Origin: Tridacna crocea
Lineage: Eukaryota; Mollusca; Bivalvia; Cardiida; Cardiidae
Assembly (NCBI GenBank): GCA_943736015.1
Contig: OX031064.1
Coordinates: forward strand, 37,437,361 to 37,501,360
Direction of reading: 5' to 3'
Length of the DNA: 64,000 nt
A model generated the notes under the pieces. The model made no database searches, had not been told where the DNA came from, and was given only the letters and a program-made list of their open reading frames with translations. This document shows positions 51,290 through 62,984 of the stretch, one piece after another. The position numbers and the translations under genes are program-made. Within the stretch, counting starts at the first letter, position 1; the number at the start of each line of letters is the position of its first letter.

Positions 51290-51640
51290 TATTTTCAGTT
51301 AAATTACAAAGCATGACATTAAAATGTTCGTTGTTATAGCTGAATTTCTAATTCTATTTCAGAGCTGTTTAGAAAAAAAAGTTTGTGGAAAGAATGACAT
51401 TTACATTGTTTTGGTTTGATCATTTTTTTTTCAGTCAGGGCCCTTAAATTTTAGTTTCTAAGTTTGTTTCCATGCTGGGCTCCTGTCACTCGGGGCCTTA
51501 GAAATATGTGGCTGCCTTCACGTCTGTGGCATATGGGTGGTAGAAGTCCCCAAAAACAGTGGAGACTAATACGAAGCATCACCCTTCACCAGCTCTTCTT
51601 TGGTAGAGTTGTTTATTTGTCAGCGAGAGCGCCCATCACA
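51290..51640 (+). repeat. Fragment of the segmental unit's first half
   Basis: AAAGCATGACATTAAAATG, ATTCTATTTCAGAGCTG, TTTCCATGCTGGGCTCCTGT, GGCATATGGGTGGTAGAAGT, CACCAGCTCTTCTTTGGTAG. Ends by about 51620. Nothing recognised in 51640-52025. Confidence 0.7.
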
Positions 51641-52025
51641 TTTTTTGTGCATGCTTCGAAGTCCCAGATATATAACCTAAATTTTGCATATATGTCACTT
51701 AAATAACAGCCTTAATACACAAGCATGCAAGACTGAGGGTTTATATACCACTACACACAAGGTTAAGGTCACAGCAAGGTGTTAAAGTTCTAAGTAAAGT
51801 CCTTGTCCCTGGTTGAATTGTTTTACATGGATTCCTTTTCTGTCTCATCTGTTGAAAAAAGTTTCATAGTGATAGCTCTACTTTCTCTGTTTGAAGAGCC
51901 CATACCATATTGTGATTTTGGAGTCAGACTGTCATGAAAAAAATAATACATATAAACAATGTTGGACACCAAATCTACTAATTTCTTAGAAAAACAGAAC
52001 ATTTTTGAATGTTTCGGGAAAACCC

Positions 52026-52254
52026 TTAACCCTTTACCAAACAACAAAATTTTAGACTGGTCCAAATTGAAAGCACTTGCAGATGACAAAATAAATATAA
52101 CTCAAAAATTGAGATTGGTTTCCAGCATGGTAGAAACATTGTGGGAAAAGGAGATAATGCTGGTTACCAGCATTTTCTCCTTTTCCTACAATGTTTTCTA
52201 AAACGCTTCTTTCTCAGGGTCGTAAAAAGTCAGGATTGTGTGGTAAAGAGTTAA
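52026..52254. mobile_element. TTAA-MITE family 1, long arm plus short arm
   Basis: TTAACCCTTTACCAAACAAC to TTGTGTGGTAAAGAGTTAA. Core TTGTGGGAAAAGGAGATAAT, GCTGGTTACCAGC centre, complete. Good reference copy. Confidence 0.9.
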
Positions 52255-52269
52255 GAATTATAACACCAA

Positions 52270-54790
52270 TATTGCATCTTTGATAAGGAATTTGATCTGT
52301 ATATTATTAGGGTAACTCTGATTTTTCAATAGAATATTGTTTGGAACCGATGTACCACTGTTTGAAGTAGAGTATTAGTGAGAGTAATTTTCTGTTTTTT
52401 TTTTCAATTGAATATTGTTCTCAACCAATGTAACACTGTTTGAAGTAGTGTATGATTGAGGGTAGTTTTAGGATTTTTTAGAAGAAAACTGGCCAGAAAC
52501 GAAGTATCAGTGTTTGAAGAAACGAAATGAATGAGGGTACTTTAAGGATTTTTTAATGCAATACTTTCTGGAACAATGTACATGTATCTGTTTTTGAAGT
52601 AGCATATAAATGGAGTACTCTAAGAATGTTTTATAAGAATACTTTCCAAACCCTATGTATCGGTGATTGAAGTAACATATGAATGAGGGTATTTTTAGGA
52701 TTTTTTAATGAAATACTGTCCAGCATCAATGTATCTGTGTTGGAAAAAGTACATGAATGAGGGTATTTTTAGGATTTTTTTTTTTAAAATAGAATATTGT
52801 CTGGAACCAATGTATCACTGTTTGTAGTATGGTATGTGAGGGTATTTTGGGCTTATTTTTTTTTTAATAAGAATACTGTCTGAAGCCAGTCTGTCAGTGT
52901 TTGAAGTATCATTGAATTGAAACATTTCATAGAATTTTTCAGTGGAATGCTGTCTAGAACCGATGTATCGGTAATGGAAGTTATAATGAATGAAGGAATT
53001 TTCAGGATTTTTTGGTGGAAAACTGTCTGTTACTGATGTATCATGTGTTGGAAGTAACATGTGAATGAGGGAATTTCTAGGATTTTTTTTAAATAGAATA
53101 CTGTTTAGAACAGAGGTATCTGTGTTGGAAGTAACATAATAATGAAAATAAAATTCAGGATTTTTTAATGACATGCTGTCTGGAACCGATGTATCATGTG
53201 TTGGAAGTAATGGATATGTATGAATGAAGGAATTTTTAGGATTTTTTAATAAACAACTATTTAGATCAGAAGTATATGTGTTTGAAGTAACCTATGAATG
53301 AAGGAAATTTCGGGATTTTTTAGTAGAATACTATTTGGAACTAATGTATCATGTGTTGAAAATAATGTATAGTTGATGGAATTTTTATAATTTTATAATA
53401 GAATAGTGTTTAAAACAAAAGTATCTGTGTTGAAAGTAAAGTATGAATGAAGGAATTTTCGGGATCTTTTAGTGGAATACTGTTCGGAACCAATGTATCA
53501 CGAGTTGATAGTAGCATATGAATGAATTTCTAGGGTTTTTTAAAACAGAATACTCTTTAAAACAGAAGTATCCATGTTTGAAGTAACACAGGAATGAAGG
53601 AATTTTCAGGATTTTTTATTGGCATACTGTCTTGAACCAATGTAACGTGTGTTTGAAGTAACATATGAATGAGTGAATTTTTAATAGAATACTGTTTAAA
53701 ACAGAAATATCATTGTTGGAAGTAACATGTAAATGAGAGTATTTTTAGGATTTTTTAAAAGATTTCTGTTTGGTACCCAAGTGTCTATATTAGAAGTAGT
53801 GCATATTAGGAGTATTTTTAGCATTTTTTATAGAGTGCTGTCTGAACCGATGTGTCTGTGTTGGAAGTAACATGAGTGAGAGTAGTTTTTTTTTTTAATT
53901 TTATAAGAAAACTATCTGGAACCAATGTATCAGTGTTTGAAGTAACACATGAGTGAGAGTATTTAAGGATTTTTATATGAAAACTATCCAGAACAATATA
54001 CCAGCATTTGAAGAAACAAAATTAATGACGAAACTTTTAGGATTCTTTCAATGGAATACTGTTTGGAACTATGTATCTGTGTTTGCAGTAGCATATGAAT
54101 GGGCTATTTTTAGAATGTTTTATAAGTATACTTTCCAAACCCTAAGTATCAGTGATGAATGAGGGAATTTTTTAGGATTTTTTTAATAGAATACTGTTCA
54201 GAACAGAAGTATCTCTGTTGGAAGTAACATATAAATGAAGAAATTTTCAGAAATTTTTACTGGAATACTGTCTGAAAGTAACATACAAATGAAGGAATTT
54301 GTTGGATTTTTTTGATAGAATACTGTCTAAAACAGAAGCATATGATTGGGGTATTTTTAGAATGTTTATAAGAATACTTTCTGAACCCTATGGTTCAATG
54401 ATTGAAGTATGATATGAATGGGGGTATTTTTTAGGATTTTTCAATGGAAAACTGTCCAGATTCAATGTGTGTGTGTTGGAAATAGTGCATATATGAGGGT
54501 ATTTCTTGGATTTTTTTTAAATAGAATATTGTCTGGAAGCAATGTATAACTGTTTGAAATAGCATATGAATGAGATACTTATAGGGTTTCTTTATTAGAA
54601 TACTGTCTGGAGCCAATTTATCAGTGTTTGAAGTAACACATAATTGAGAATATTCTCAGGATTTTTCAGTGGAATGCTGTGTAGAACCAATATATCTGTA
54701 TTGGGAGTGACATAATGTATTATAAATGAAGGAATTTTCAGGAATTTTTAGTGGAATACTGTCTGGAACCAATGTATTATGTGTTGGGAG
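52270..54790 (+). repeat. Minisatellite of about 75-bp units, roughly 33 copies
   Basis: Consensus blocks: GTATCAGTGTTTGAAGTAAC, ATATGAATGAGGGTATTTTT, AGGATTTTTTAATAGAATAC, TGTCTGGAACCAAT. GAATGAGGG occurs at 52681 and 52755, 74 bp apart. Units are diverged. Minus-strand ORFs here are repeat artefacts. Confidence 0.9.
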
Positions 54791-55242
54791 ATTTGGGTAA
54801 GTATAAAGCCACATATAATCATTTTCAACCTTAAATGTGTAAGTCTTGCACATGGGGTCAAAGATGGCCCTATGGCCAAGATCTGTTGTCTGTCGTTGTT
54901 CTGCAAGTTTTTTCTTTTTTTTGGCTGAAACTATGAAGATGTTGGTCCGAAGAATCTAGATATAAGTTTTTAGCATCAAAAAATTATTATTCATAGAAGT
55001 TATTTAAGTCCTGAACATGGGGTCAAAGATGGCCCTGTTCCCAAAGTCTGTTGCCTGTTGTTGTTGTGTAAGTTTTTATTTTTTTGGCCGAAACTATGAA
55101 GATGTTAGTCTAAAGAGTCTAGATAATAAGTTTTTAGCATCAAAACATCATTAATCATGGCAGTTGTTCAAGTCCTGCACCTGGGGTCAAAGATGGCCCT
55201 GTTCCCAAGGTCTGTTGTTGTACTTGAGGGTCTATGATTTTT

Positions 55243-56682
55243 ATACGCCCGTCGAAGACGGGACGTATTATGGGATCACCCGTGGCGGGCGGGCGTCCGG
55301 GCGGGCGGGCGTCCGGGCGGGCGGGCGGGCGGGCGGGCGGGCGTCCGGGCGGCGTCCAGTTCTTTGTCCGGAGCATATCTCCAAAACTATACTAGCTAGG
55401 GTTATGAAATTTCATGGGTGGATACATCTCATCGAGGGGGAGTGCAGTGCACAAGAATCATAACTCTTGCTCGCTTAATTTTTGAGTTATTGCCCTTTGT
55501 TGTTTTTCATACTTGAATTTTGTCCGGAGCATATCTCCAAAACTATACTAGCTAGGGTTATGAAATTTCATGGGTGGATAGATCTCATCAAGGGGGAGTG
55601 CAGTGCACAAGAATCATAACTCTTGCTTGCTTAATTTTTGAGTTATTGCCCTTTGTTGTTTTTCATACTTGAATTTTGTCCGGAGCATATCTCCAAAACT
55701 ATACTAGCTAGGGTTATGAATTTTCATGGGTGGAAAGATCTCATTGACGGGGAGTGCAGTGCACAAGAATCATAACTCTTGCTTGCTTAATTTTTGAGTT
55801 ATTGCCCTTTGTTGTTTTTCATACTTGAATTTTGTCCGGAGCATATCTCCAAAACTATACTAGCTAGGGTTATGAAATTTCATGGGTTGATAGATCTCAT
55901 TGACGGGGAGTGCAGTGCACAAGAATCATAACTCTTGCTTGCTTAATTTTTGAGTTATTGCCCTTTGTTGTTTTTCATACTTGAATTTTGTCCGGAGCAA
56001 ATCTTCAAAACTATAGTAGCTAGGGTTATAAAATTTCATGGCTGGATAGATCTCACCGAGGGGGAGTGCAGTGCACAGGAATCATAACTCTTGCTTGCTT
56101 AATTTTTGAGTTATTGCCCTTTGTCGTTTTTCATACTTGAATTTTGTCCGGAGCATATCTCCAAAACTATACTAGCTAGGGTTATGAAATTTTATGGGTG
56201 GATAGATCTCATCGAGGGAGAGTGCAGTGCACAGGAATCATAACTCTTGCTCGCTTATTTTTGAGTTATTGCCCATTGTTGTTTTTCATACTTGAATTTT
56301 GTCTGGAGCATATCTCCAAAACTATAGTAGCTAGGGTCATGAAATTTCATGGCTGGATAGATCTTACCGAGGGTGTGTGCAGTGCATAAGAATCATAACT
56401 CTTGCTTGCTTAATTTTTGAGTTATTGCCCTTTGTCGTTTTTCATACTTGATTTTTGTACGGAGCATATCTCCAAAATTATAGTAGCTAGGGTTATGAAA
56501 TTTCATGGGTGGATAGATCTCATCCATGGGGAGTGCAGTGCACAGGAATCACAACTCTTGCTTGCTTTATTTTTGAGTTATTGCCCTTTGTTGTTTTTCA
56601 TACTTGAATTTTGTCCGGTGCATGCCCCACCTTTACAACTTGGGGTAAGACGGGCGTATCTTGCGACAATTTGCCGCTCTTG
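55243..56682 (+). mobile_element. Pearl/Helentron-like element A, eight 156-bp units
   Basis: ATACGCCCGTCGAAGACGGG, a long GGGC tract (about 55284-55352), then eight units from 55366 to 56612 (1247 bp, 156 each), then the GTCCGGTGCATGCCCC exit and ATTTGCCGCTCTTG. Longest A copy in the window. ORFs on either strand across the GGGC tract are artefacts. Confidence 0.9.
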
Positions 56683-56806
56683 TTTAAAATCTGTTTAGCT
56701 AACATTATTGAGATTATAGACCTAATATTCTGAATATCTAGTATATAAAATAAAAAGATAACTATTAACCTAAGTTGTTCAAACAAGTTTAGAGATTGCC
56801 CTGTTT

Positions 56807-57010
56807 TTATACCCCCACAAAAAAGAATGTTTTTTTGGGGGGGGAGGGGGATTATACTGGAATCAGCGTGTCTGTCCGTGTGTCTGTCCCTGCATATGTC
56901 CATCCGTCCATCTGTGTGGCTATCTGTGTGTCAGTCCATGTGTCTGTGTCCAAAATATTGTCAAAATGCTGGCGGGGGTATAAAGTCATATTCAGTGACA
57001 GCTCTAGTGT
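56807..57010 (+). mobile_element. Pearl-like element D, short copy
   Basis: TTTTTATACCCCCACAAAAA, TTATACTGGAATCAGCGTGT, TCTGTCC-rich stretch, GCGGGGGTATAAAGTCATAT, TTCAGTGACAGCTCTAG. Inserted in the 164-bp array between ccctgtt and tgtccaatgtctg. Confidence 0.6.
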
Positions 57011-57039
57011 CCAATGTCTGTTGTTGTACTTTGGGTTCA

Positions 57040-57250
57040 ATGAGGTTTTTTTATATGTTATCAGAGGCAATGTATATTGGTGTCATCTTCTGTCAGTCCT
57101 TCCATCTGTCCGTCCCTTTGTTTGTCCTAACATAAGTCTATTTCTTTCCAACGCAACTTCTCCAATACTTCTAGACGGATTTGGAAATTTGGATTTCTGA
57201 AATTTTTACAATGTTTCTTATCATGTCACCTTATCACATATTGTGAGGTT
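57040..57250 (+). repeat. Dispersed repeat, second copy at 63215
   Basis: GTATATTGGTGTCATCTTCT, GTCCGTCCCTTTG, CAACTTCTCCAATACTTCTA, GACGGATTTGG, TTTCTTATCATGTCACC. Each block has a counterpart in 63215-63450. Confidence 0.6.
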
Positions 57251-58010
57251 TTTTTTTTTGTGATGCGACGGCGTTTATTGTGATGATGACATTTTTGTTG
57301 TTCATGTTTTTGGCTGAAACTATGGAGATATTACACAGAAGAGTCTGAATACCTAGTATATAAAATGGAAAGATAATTATTCTAAGAGTTGTTCAAGTCC
57401 TGCACATGGGGTCGAAGATTCTCAAGGTCTGTTTTCATGCATGTACATTGGGGGTTCTATCATTACTTTTGAATCTTTTTTGCTGAAACTGGAATGATAT
57501 GTCAAAGACTGAGTATTCAGCATAAAGCATCAAAAGATACTTATCAAAGTGTTCTAGTCCTGCACATAGGGTCAAAGATGTCCCATCCCTAAAGTCTATT
57601 TTTGTATTTGGGTTTATATATCTTTTGTCTTTTTTAAAACTATGGTGATGTGTGGGGAAAAGCTCTGAATATTAAGTATGTAGCATCAAAAATAAATTAT
57701 TCATTATTATTTAGTTGTTCAAGTCCTGCACCAAGTGTCAGAAATGACACTGTTCTGAAGGCCTATTGTTGTACATGTAGTCCTAAATGGTTGGTTTTTG
57801 TTTTTTCAATCTTCTTTGCTGAACTGTGGAGATGTTAGGCCAAAGCCTGAACATCTAGTGTATAGCATCTAAAGATCAGTATTCATCTAAAATTTGTGCA
57901 AGTCTTGCATCCTTGGTCAAAGATGGCCCCGATCCAAATGTCTGTCATTGTGTATGTACATGTAGTTCTGTAAGTTTTAAATAGTTTTTGCATGGTCTGT
58001 ATGGCCATCT

Positions 58011-58222
58011 ATCCGCTGAGCCCTATTTGCATACAGGAATCAAGAATAATGGGTTGCTGCATTGATCCCCAGCTCTGCCAATTTTTCTGAGGATTGATGA
58101 TAATCATTGTTACTGATTCATTCCTCATTCACCGCTTATCATTGTTTCAATAATGGTTATGTTGCAAAGCAGCCAGAGGCTTTGAAAAATATTGTGCAGA
58201 GTACATGAAACCATGGATAGGT
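58011..58222 (+). repeat. SINE-like repeat related to 16055 and 32570
   Basis: TGCATTGATCCCCAGCTCTG (B-box-like), GATTCATTCCTCATTCACC, GCAGCCAGAGGCTTTGAAAA, ATGGATAGG. Same block order as 32570-32770. Confidence 0.45.
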
Positions 58223-58379
58223 GCTTGGCAGAAGCTATATAACTGACATAAATGTATTGATGAAAACTGCATCTTATACCAATATTATACAATTAAACTG
58301 TCCATCCATCCTGACAGATATCAGATCTTCTATATCCACTGACAAAAATTACTGAAAAGAGATATATGAGATCCTTTTC

Positions 58380-58600
58380 ATAGTTTGCCATTAAATGCCC
58401 TGTCATGGAAGAAGGGGCCTTGATGTACATTTCCATTATGCTCCAATGACTCTTCCTACAGCACAAGATTTTATGATCCTTCATGTTTTTATTGTTTATC
58501 ATAAGCATAAGACAACCACTATTTATTCGGATCTAATAAAATGTCATGTCATAGAAGAAGGGGGCTTAATGTATAACAGGGCATTCTATATGTTTTAATA
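58380..58600 (+). repeat. Two copies of a CATGTCATGGAAGAAGGGG-type repeat
   Basis: CTGTCATGGAAGAAGGGGCC and ATGTCATAGAAGAAGGGGGC, about 145 bp apart, each followed by TTGATGTAC/TTAATGTAT. Same type as blocks in 48400-50650. No gene recognised from 58600 to 60390; short phrases near 59040 (CAAAGTTGTTCAAATTATGC) echo the 164-bp array. Confidence 0.5.
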
Positions 58601-60393
58601 ATTTTTTCCCTCAAGCAGCCAAGAGCACCAAAATTTTGTACGTTGCATCAATGGATAGTCATTAAAATTATAAAGATTGGTCATATGCTATAAAAGTTGG
58701 CCATGCCAAGAGTAACCATATTTCCAAAAAAAAAAAATAGTTACACATATTATACAAGAAACTAAAACCTCCTCTGAAGCCATTAGGCCTGGTGTGTCAT
58801 GTGGCATCACATGGTCTAGTATAAATAAAGTAAACATTAAAACAGGACCTGTGTCAGTTATTTTGCAGAGTTTCAATTTCATATTCTTTTTTACTTTCCT
58901 TCTCTTGAACTATGAGCCACGGGTCACCTGTTTTCCTTTGTGTTCTGTAGGAATCTGTTACAGAATTATTTTTGTCCTTGTCTGAGACCATGGAGCCTAA
59001 AGCATGATAAATACGGGAGTATCATAATGGATTCCCTAGTCAAAGTTGTTCAAATTATGCACTTTGGGTCAAAGCTGGTCCTGCCCCAGGTACACATATT
59101 TGCAGAAAGAAACGTATGGGTACAAACATTTTACAGAAAGTGACGTAAGTAACCATTCTAAAAGAAGCATCTCTCTTAAGACCATAAAGTCTGATGTATA
59201 GATATATGCTACATGTACATAGCATCATACTGTTGTCCTGCATCAAATCTGCATGTCAGTGTCAAGTCTGCCAGGAGATAAAGGTCTGCTCTCATACCTT
59301 TTGAACCCTTTGCCTAGTCTTAATAGTATTCCACACATACCACTCTTGATTCTTGATGGCATGTAGAGTTAAAGTTTTGCATACCTGTTTGTAAGGTTGA
59401 AGTCAAAGCGGCAGTTTGAAAACACAGAAAGTGATGCAGATTAATATCTTTTGAACTTTATCCAATTCTGAAGATCAGTCACACTCAGCATGTCATCAGT
59501 TCCTACACTGCTTATAAAACTTCACAAACAGGCACTTGTACTGAATAGATATTTATAATGTAAGCAGCACTCTTGGGAAAGGGGGCTTAATTCAACATTG
59601 TGATGCATTACACACAAAGCCGTCACATAGTTTGTCTAAATACCAGATGAATCATGAGGAAGACTACCACAATTTGACCCATAGCCAAAGTCTGAACCCT
59701 GGTAAGGCCTCGCATACTAAGATGGTAAAGTCTGCATAAGATAATGTTAGATCTACATTGTATATTAAAGATTGTATCAAATATTATATCATGGAAATAG
59801 ACCATCATTTTATAACTATGTTGACATTATTTAGCTGAAGTAGACTAGCTCATACTAGTACTCAATATATGAACCAGTATTGTTTCCAGAGGCATTTGTT
59901 CCAATGACAAGTTAGTTACATACATGTAGCTATGTCTCCCATGAATTTATTTTGGAAAGACATGTTGATCGCTTTGACTTTGACTATATTGCTGTCTGTC
60001 TGTCCTTGGTCATAATTTTTGTTTACCCTCCATAATCTCTTCAACTGTTCTACTGCTTACCAAATCATAAAAAAAAAATCATACAAATGTCTACTATAAT
60101 CAGATGACACAGAGGTCTCAAAAAACATGAAATCATCCTTTATCATCATACTGATGGAAGATTTTATTCAGACAAGTATCTAGTTGAAATGAAAATCATA
60201 ATTGTATTATATGGTAACTATAACTACACAAAAAACTTCTAGCTAATTTCTACATGTAGCTGAAATACAGTTGTAATGTAATTAAAACTACGTAAAAGAC
60301 TTCTGGCTCTTCTTTACATGTGACACGCACATACATAGCTTAAGTAAAGCTTCACTTGTATAGATTAGATTCTATTCCTTTAGTAACATCATT

Positions 60394-60614
60394 CACATCT
60401 TTACCAATCAACAAAATTGTACACAAGTCAAAATTGAAAGCAAATGCAGACCACAAAATATACATAGCTCGAATGGTGAAATTTGTCCTGGGAAGGGTAG
60501 AAAACATTATGGTTAAAGGAGAAAATGTTACCAGCATTTTCTCCTATTCCTACAATGTTTCCAAAAAGCTTCTTTCCCAGGGTTGTTAAAATGACGGTTG
60601 GTTGATAAGATTAG
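60394..60614. mobile_element. TTAA-MITE family 1, both TTAA decayed
   Basis: ACATCTTTACCAATCAACAA, GGGAAGGGTAGAAAACATTA, GGAGAAAATGTTACCAGCAT, TTTTCTCCTATTCCTACAAT, GGTTGATAAGATTAG. Core shortened at the centre. Confidence 0.7.
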
Positions 60615-60771
60615 AAAATATGGGAAAGACCTTATTGCAATAAAGTGTCTTTGAAATGAATTGCTCAGACAAGTTGTCATGGCCAAATGGGTGATTTTGC
60701 TGCACTTGTAAGTATACATGAAATATACATTTGATTAAGAATTCATACCAGAAGTGTACTTTTGGCTTTTT

Positions 60772-60998
60772 GTTTCTCTATCCATGAATTTTTTGGAAGA
60801 TTAAGATTCTCACCAATGTGAGTCAATAGTTAGAATAACTGTAGTCAAGATATTTTATACAAGCTACCCTAGGACTAGCTGAAATCCAGGTAAATTTCAG
60901 GTTGAAAGTAGTCTACAAATAAAGAGTTTATGCTGTCACCAATGACGGATCAAGGCAAGCTAGAAAAGTTGTCGATCTATTCAGGGGCAGCTGTTTTT
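60772..60998 (+). repeat. Dispersed repeat related to 31292-31705
   Basis: CTATCCATGAATTTTTTGGA, AAGATATTTTATACAAGCTA, GTCACCAATGACGGATCAAG, GAAAAGTTGTCGATCTATTC, AGGGGCAGCTG. No gene in 61000-61710. Confidence 0.65.
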
Positions 60999-61711
60999 AA
61001 TATGCAAAGTCAATGAAAACTACTTATTATGCTTGAAATGGTATATAAAAGCTACTTTATGTTGCCTTTTCTTGTTGAGAGGTAAAAATAAGTTCATTGA
61101 TGTAGCATTTAACAATCTGACAAAAAAGCTTAACCCAAGTTTGTCAGAAGTATAGCATAGCTCATTATGGTGCTGGATCCATACCAGAAATAAAGGACAT
61201 TATGATGCATGTTTGCCTGGACCCATACCTGTAATTACCGGTAGCTTGCATAAAATGATGCTACAGTTGTCTAAACATGACTTACATGGAAGGGAATATA
61301 AACACCCTCAAAGATTTATAGATAAAAACCTTGACCCCTTTCAGAATTAGGCTATGCTATAACTTAAAAATGGGAGAATTAAAGTTGTACTTTGTCTATG
61401 TTACAAGAGAATGTTGCCTTAACCAAAGCCAGTGTTTTTTTTTGCTTAGTTCTCGCCTACCAATGTCTACAACACCACCTTAATTTCCTGGATACTAAAC
61501 AGTGCAAGGAAACTACCCATTCAGGTAAAAAAAGTCTGAGCAATTCATTTTTGGAATATTTTTGTGTCATTCATACAGTCTTACTTTGATTTGAAATTTT
61601 GCCAAAATTTATTAAATATAAGACTATAACTTTGATGAAATCCACCAGAGGCTTTTATTGTGAGATGCTGACTTAAAATTTTATTGGAATCGAGCTATAT
61701 GAAGTCAATGT

Positions 61712-61940
61712 TTAACCCTTTACCACACAATCCCGACTTTCAATGACCCTAACAAAATAGGCCTTTTGAAAACATTGAGGGAAAAGGAGAAAATCCTGGT
61801 AACCAGCATTTTCTCCTTTTACCACAATGTTTTCTCCCCTTACAAGGAGAAATTCCATCATTTGACCCACACTGTATTGTTGTCTGCAAATGCCTTCAAT
61901 TTATAAAAGACAACTTTTTTGTCGGTTGGTAAAGAGTTAA
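61712..61940. mobile_element. TTAA-MITE family 1, short arm plus long arm, intact
   Basis: TTAACCCTTTACCACACAAT to TTGGTAAAGAGTTAA. Core GGGAAAAGGAGAAAATCCTG with complement around GGTAACC. TTAA intact on both sides. Confidence 0.9.
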
Positions 61941-61943
61941 CTT

Positions 61944-62047
61944 TTAACAAAATAATGAAAATTTTAGACCAGTCCAAATTGTACTTAGAGATTATAAAAT
62001 TATATTAATTAACATAATGGTAAATACCAAAACCAGCATTTTTCATG
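61944..62047. mobile_element. TTAA-MITE family 1, deleted copy
   Basis: CAAAATAATGAAAATTTTAG, ACCAGTCCAAATTG, then a short stretch and AACCAGCATTTTTC. Middle lost. Confidence 0.45.
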
Positions 62048-62399
62048 GAGGCCCTCAAAGTCCATTTGAGATGCTTCTTACGTCTGTCTGTCTATCTGTC
62101 TCACTGTGGTTTTTCTGTGCACTCCATGTCACTTGTTCCTTTACTTTATAAGATAATTCATACATGTTTCCCTAGATGTGACTACATACAAAGCAGGGTA
62201 TCACAAGCTAAAGTTTGTTTTTAAAGCTAACATTCACTACAATAATATTTCTTGAACCCCTTTTCCAACAGTGAAAATGTTTCACAGACATCTCTCATTA
62301 ATTATCCGACATGAAATGATATGCAGAGTGAAGGCAGAATTTTATTGGAAACTAATTTTCTTGTTCCAGTGATGTTTATTTGGTAGCAGATGATGTTTT

Positions 62400-62660
62400 C
62401 TCCAGTCTGCCACCTTGTATTTTTTAGGACTACTTTCTTTCTAAACCTGCTAGCTGCTTTCCTTCATAAACAAATGACATACTGCAAATTATAATAATTT
62501 TTAGGCACTGTACTCTTTCTAAACATGCCAGCAACTTTCCCTCATTAGCAAATGACAGATTGCACATAAGAATTCATTTTTAAACACTCTATTCATTCTA
62601 GATCCTGTAGGTGCTTTCCTTTATAAACAAATGACAGATTACAAATAACAGCACATTAAC
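62400..62660 (+). repeat. Tandem repeat of about 97 bp, nearly three copies
   Basis: TTTCTAAACCTGCTAGCTGC, TTTCTAAACATGCCAGCAAC and TTCTAGATCCTGTAGGTGCT, each followed by TTTCC(C/T)T..., AACAAATGACAGATT and AAATAA. Non-coding. Confidence 0.7.
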
Positions 62661-62805
62661 TTTCCAACAATGCAATTAAACAAATATCTTTTATACATTA
62701 CTGTATGGATTGTCTAAACATTACAATGATAAGATTTTTTTTCATCATCCTGAGGCCTCAGATTATCATGCTTTTTTCTTTTTATAATTCTTTAACATAG
62801 TTTAG

Positions 62806-62960
62806 TTTAAACATATTTTATTTGCAACATTTTACATACAAAATATAATAAGATAATTACAAAGTATACTTAGAATATGCTACAAAATGGATTGGAACAA
62901 AAGCATAAGCTTATACTGTTCCTTTCCATGGATTCTAGATGGTATCAGTCCTATTTTATT
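62806..62960 (-). mobile_element. LINE 3'-end-like fragment
   Basis: The complement ends TTGCAAATAAAATATGTTTA then AACT, matching the LINE 3' terminus at 840-858. Upstream AAGCTTATGCTTTTGTTCCA, ATCCATTTTGTAGC parallels 43905-44060. Confidence 0.45.
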
Positions 62961-62984
62961 CATTTATTAATTGAATTTTAACAT

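Larger units (their letters stand above)
54830..58010 (+). repeat. Tandem array of about 164-bp units with nested elements
   Basis: GGGGTCAAAGATGGCCCT recurs about 164 bp apart (54856, 55020, 55184), with GGCTGAAACTATGAAGATGT, TAGCATCAAAA and TGTTCAAGTCCTGCACATGG. The array continues at 57300-58010. It is interrupted by element A (55243), element D (56807) and a dispersed repeat (57040). Confidence 0.8.

Noticed and set aside
52270-54790. CRISPR-like array of 75-bp spaced repeats
   Set aside because: Repeats are degenerate and contiguous without unique spacers, and the genome is eukaryotic.
55155-55463. Arg/Pro/Gly-rich ORFs on both strands
   Set aside because: They translate the GGGC tract of element A and have no coding support.
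56796-57200. Ser/Val/Cys-rich ORFs over SVCPSVCL-type repeats
   Set aside because: They come from the TCTGTCC-rich front of element D and the neighbouring repeat.
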